Source: Pleionea sp041589565
GTDB taxonomy: Bacteria; Pseudomonadota; Gammaproteobacteria; Enterobacterales; Kangiellaceae
Assembly: GCA_041589565.1 (NCBI GenBank)
Contig: JBFHVL010000022.1
Coordinates: forward strand, 1 to 23,423
DNA: 23,423 nucleotides
Direction of reading: 5' to 3'
Program-made: the position numbers and the translations under genes
Part shown: positions 22,684 to 23,423 of the stretch, piece by piece
How positions within the stretch are numbered: the first letter of the stretch is position 1
How the letters are laid out: each line of letters begins with the position of its first letter
The notes under the pieces: model-generated
Database searches by the model: none
Told to the model about the DNA's origin: nothing
What the model saw: the letters and a program-made list of their open reading frames with translations, nothing else

Positions 22684-23423
22684 ATGCCCACTAAACCGAG
22701 AGTATTCACTCACTCACCAGCACTTGCAAAGCAACTTGAAGGAGTCATCCTTTTAGCTGCCGGGTCAGAAGTCAGTGTCGATGACTGGCTACTTAATAAG
22801 GAAGCGGAGGGCGTAACTTTACGCGGTAAAATAGACGAACAATTGTTCAAGCTACGATTTGATCTCCTCTCCGGCCAGATGAATTACCGACGGCAGCATG
22901 GTGGAGGAAGAAAGGAGCCACTTGCCAAAGCGATAGGATTAAAACATAACGCCACACCAAGAGTTTTAGATGCCACAGCAGGAATGGGGCGAGAGTCTTA
23001 CTTGCTGGCAGCATTGGGCTGCCGAGTCACTGCGATAGAGCGTCATCCCGTTATATTTGCACTGCTGCAAGATGCCGTAAGCAGACTCTTTCAGGCTGAA
23101 CAGTTGCCTTTCCCAACTGACCGGATCACTCTAGTTAACCACAACAGCATTGAGTACATTCAAAATTTAAAGTCAGAAGACTTTGATGTGATCTATCTTG
23201 ATCCTATGTTTCCCGCCAGAGAAAAATCAGCAGCCGTTAAAAAAGAGATGCGCGTTTTTAAATTACTGATCGGCGACGATAAAGATGATGTTGAACTACT
23301 GAATGTTGCTTTGAGTGTTAAGAGCAAACGCGTTGTAGTGAAACGACCTAACTACGCGCCTTTCATTGGAGGAGTAAAACCTTCGTTTCAGGTTGAGTCG
23401 AAAAAGCATCGGTTTGATGTTTA
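22684..23423 (+). CDS. rsmJ: 16S rRNA (guanine(1516)-N(2))-methyltransferase (partial at right edge)
   Basis: SAM-dependent methyltransferase that modifies G1516 of 16S rRNA. The first 246 residues are visible. Motifs: FDLLSGQMNYRRQHGGGRKE (59-78), LAKAIGLK, the SAM-binding DATAGMGRES (96-105), AIERHPV (acidic loop), and the catalytic motif YLDPMFP (171-177), followed by KSAAVKKEMRVFKLL. The end of the window reads KKHRFDV, equivalent to the HRFDI found a few residues before the end of E. coli RsmJ, so very little is missing. ATG at 22684 has an in-frame TAG six codons upstream and only a weak ribosome site. Divergent from the RND operon. Confidence 0.93.
   Translation, partial: MPTKPRVFTHSPALAKQLEGVILLAAGSEVSVDDWLLNKEAEGVTLRGKIDEQLFKLRFDLLSGQMNYRRQHGGGRKEPLAKAIGLKHNATPRVLDATAGMGRESYLLAALGCRVTAIERHPVIFALLQDAVSRLFQAEQLPFPTDRITLVNHNSIEYIQNLKSEDFDVIYLDPMFPAREKSAAVKKEMRVFKLLIGDDKDDVELLNVALSVKSKRVVVKRPNYAPFIGGVKPSFQVESKKHRFDV

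Noticed and set aside
1..23423. Mobile elements, CRISPR arrays, tRNA genes, defence islands
   Set aside because: No transposase or integrase motifs, no regularly spaced direct repeats, no cloverleaf-like segment, and the gene content is mostly conserved chromosomal housekeeping.

Overview
The window is a stretch of ordinary-looking chromosome from a Gammaproteobacterium of moderate GC content. That placement rests on recognisable Rep, ComM/YifB, AroE, YrdA-type carbonic anhydrase, Gor, PrlC, YaiI, DUF3820, DUF3192, DUF6316 and RsmJ proteins. The mixture fits a marine, Oceanospirillales- or Kangiella-like bacterium, but genus cannot be fixed from the sequence alone. I see no rRNA, tRNA, IS element, integrase, phage gene or CRISPR array.

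Left part (1-8844), mostly minus strand. rep is followed 21 nt downstream by the first 24 codons of a secreted-protein gene that runs off the left edge. Next come a 69-aa orphan gene with its own terminator, comM, and a DUF3192 lipoprotein. aroE (+) converges on a soluble-domain-poor MCP-like protein, a YrdA-type gamma carbonic anhydrase and glutathione reductase (-). In E. coli aroE and yrdA lie close together, and gor, prlC and rsmJ also lie close together. Pieces of both neighbourhoods are therefore kept here, but interrupted.

Middle part (8989-14036). prlC and an FGGY sugar kinase form an apparent two-gene operon on the plus strand; the kinase uses a TTG start directly after the prlC stop. 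They converge on a yaiI-DUF3820 pair (minus, ATGA overlap). Two small membrane-protein genes follow on the plus strand and end at a strong bidirectional terminator.

Right-middle part (14039-18600), mostly minus strand: a large 733-aa BACON-like surface lipoprotein, a DUF1801 protein, a DUF1287 secreted cysteine-hydrolase-like protein and a three-helix membrane protein. One small DUF6316 gene lies on the plus strand.

Right part (18600-22602) holds the most system-like unit: a minus-strand operon of an RND/MMPL-family exporter (802 aa), a periplasmic LolA-fold 'outer membrane lipoprotein-sorting' protein overlapping it by 50 nt, and a TetR-family regulator. It is preceded by a near-consensus sigma-70 promoter with a good operator-like dyad between -35 and -10, then a leader with two further inverted repeats. 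My reading is an autoregulated lipid or lipoprotein export operon. The window closes with rsmJ (+), cut a few residues before its C-terminus. Nothing here is clearly a wholly new kind of system. The RND-LolA-TetR operon and its promoter architecture, the MCP-like gene's leader repeat and the orphan small genes are the best targets for a second look.
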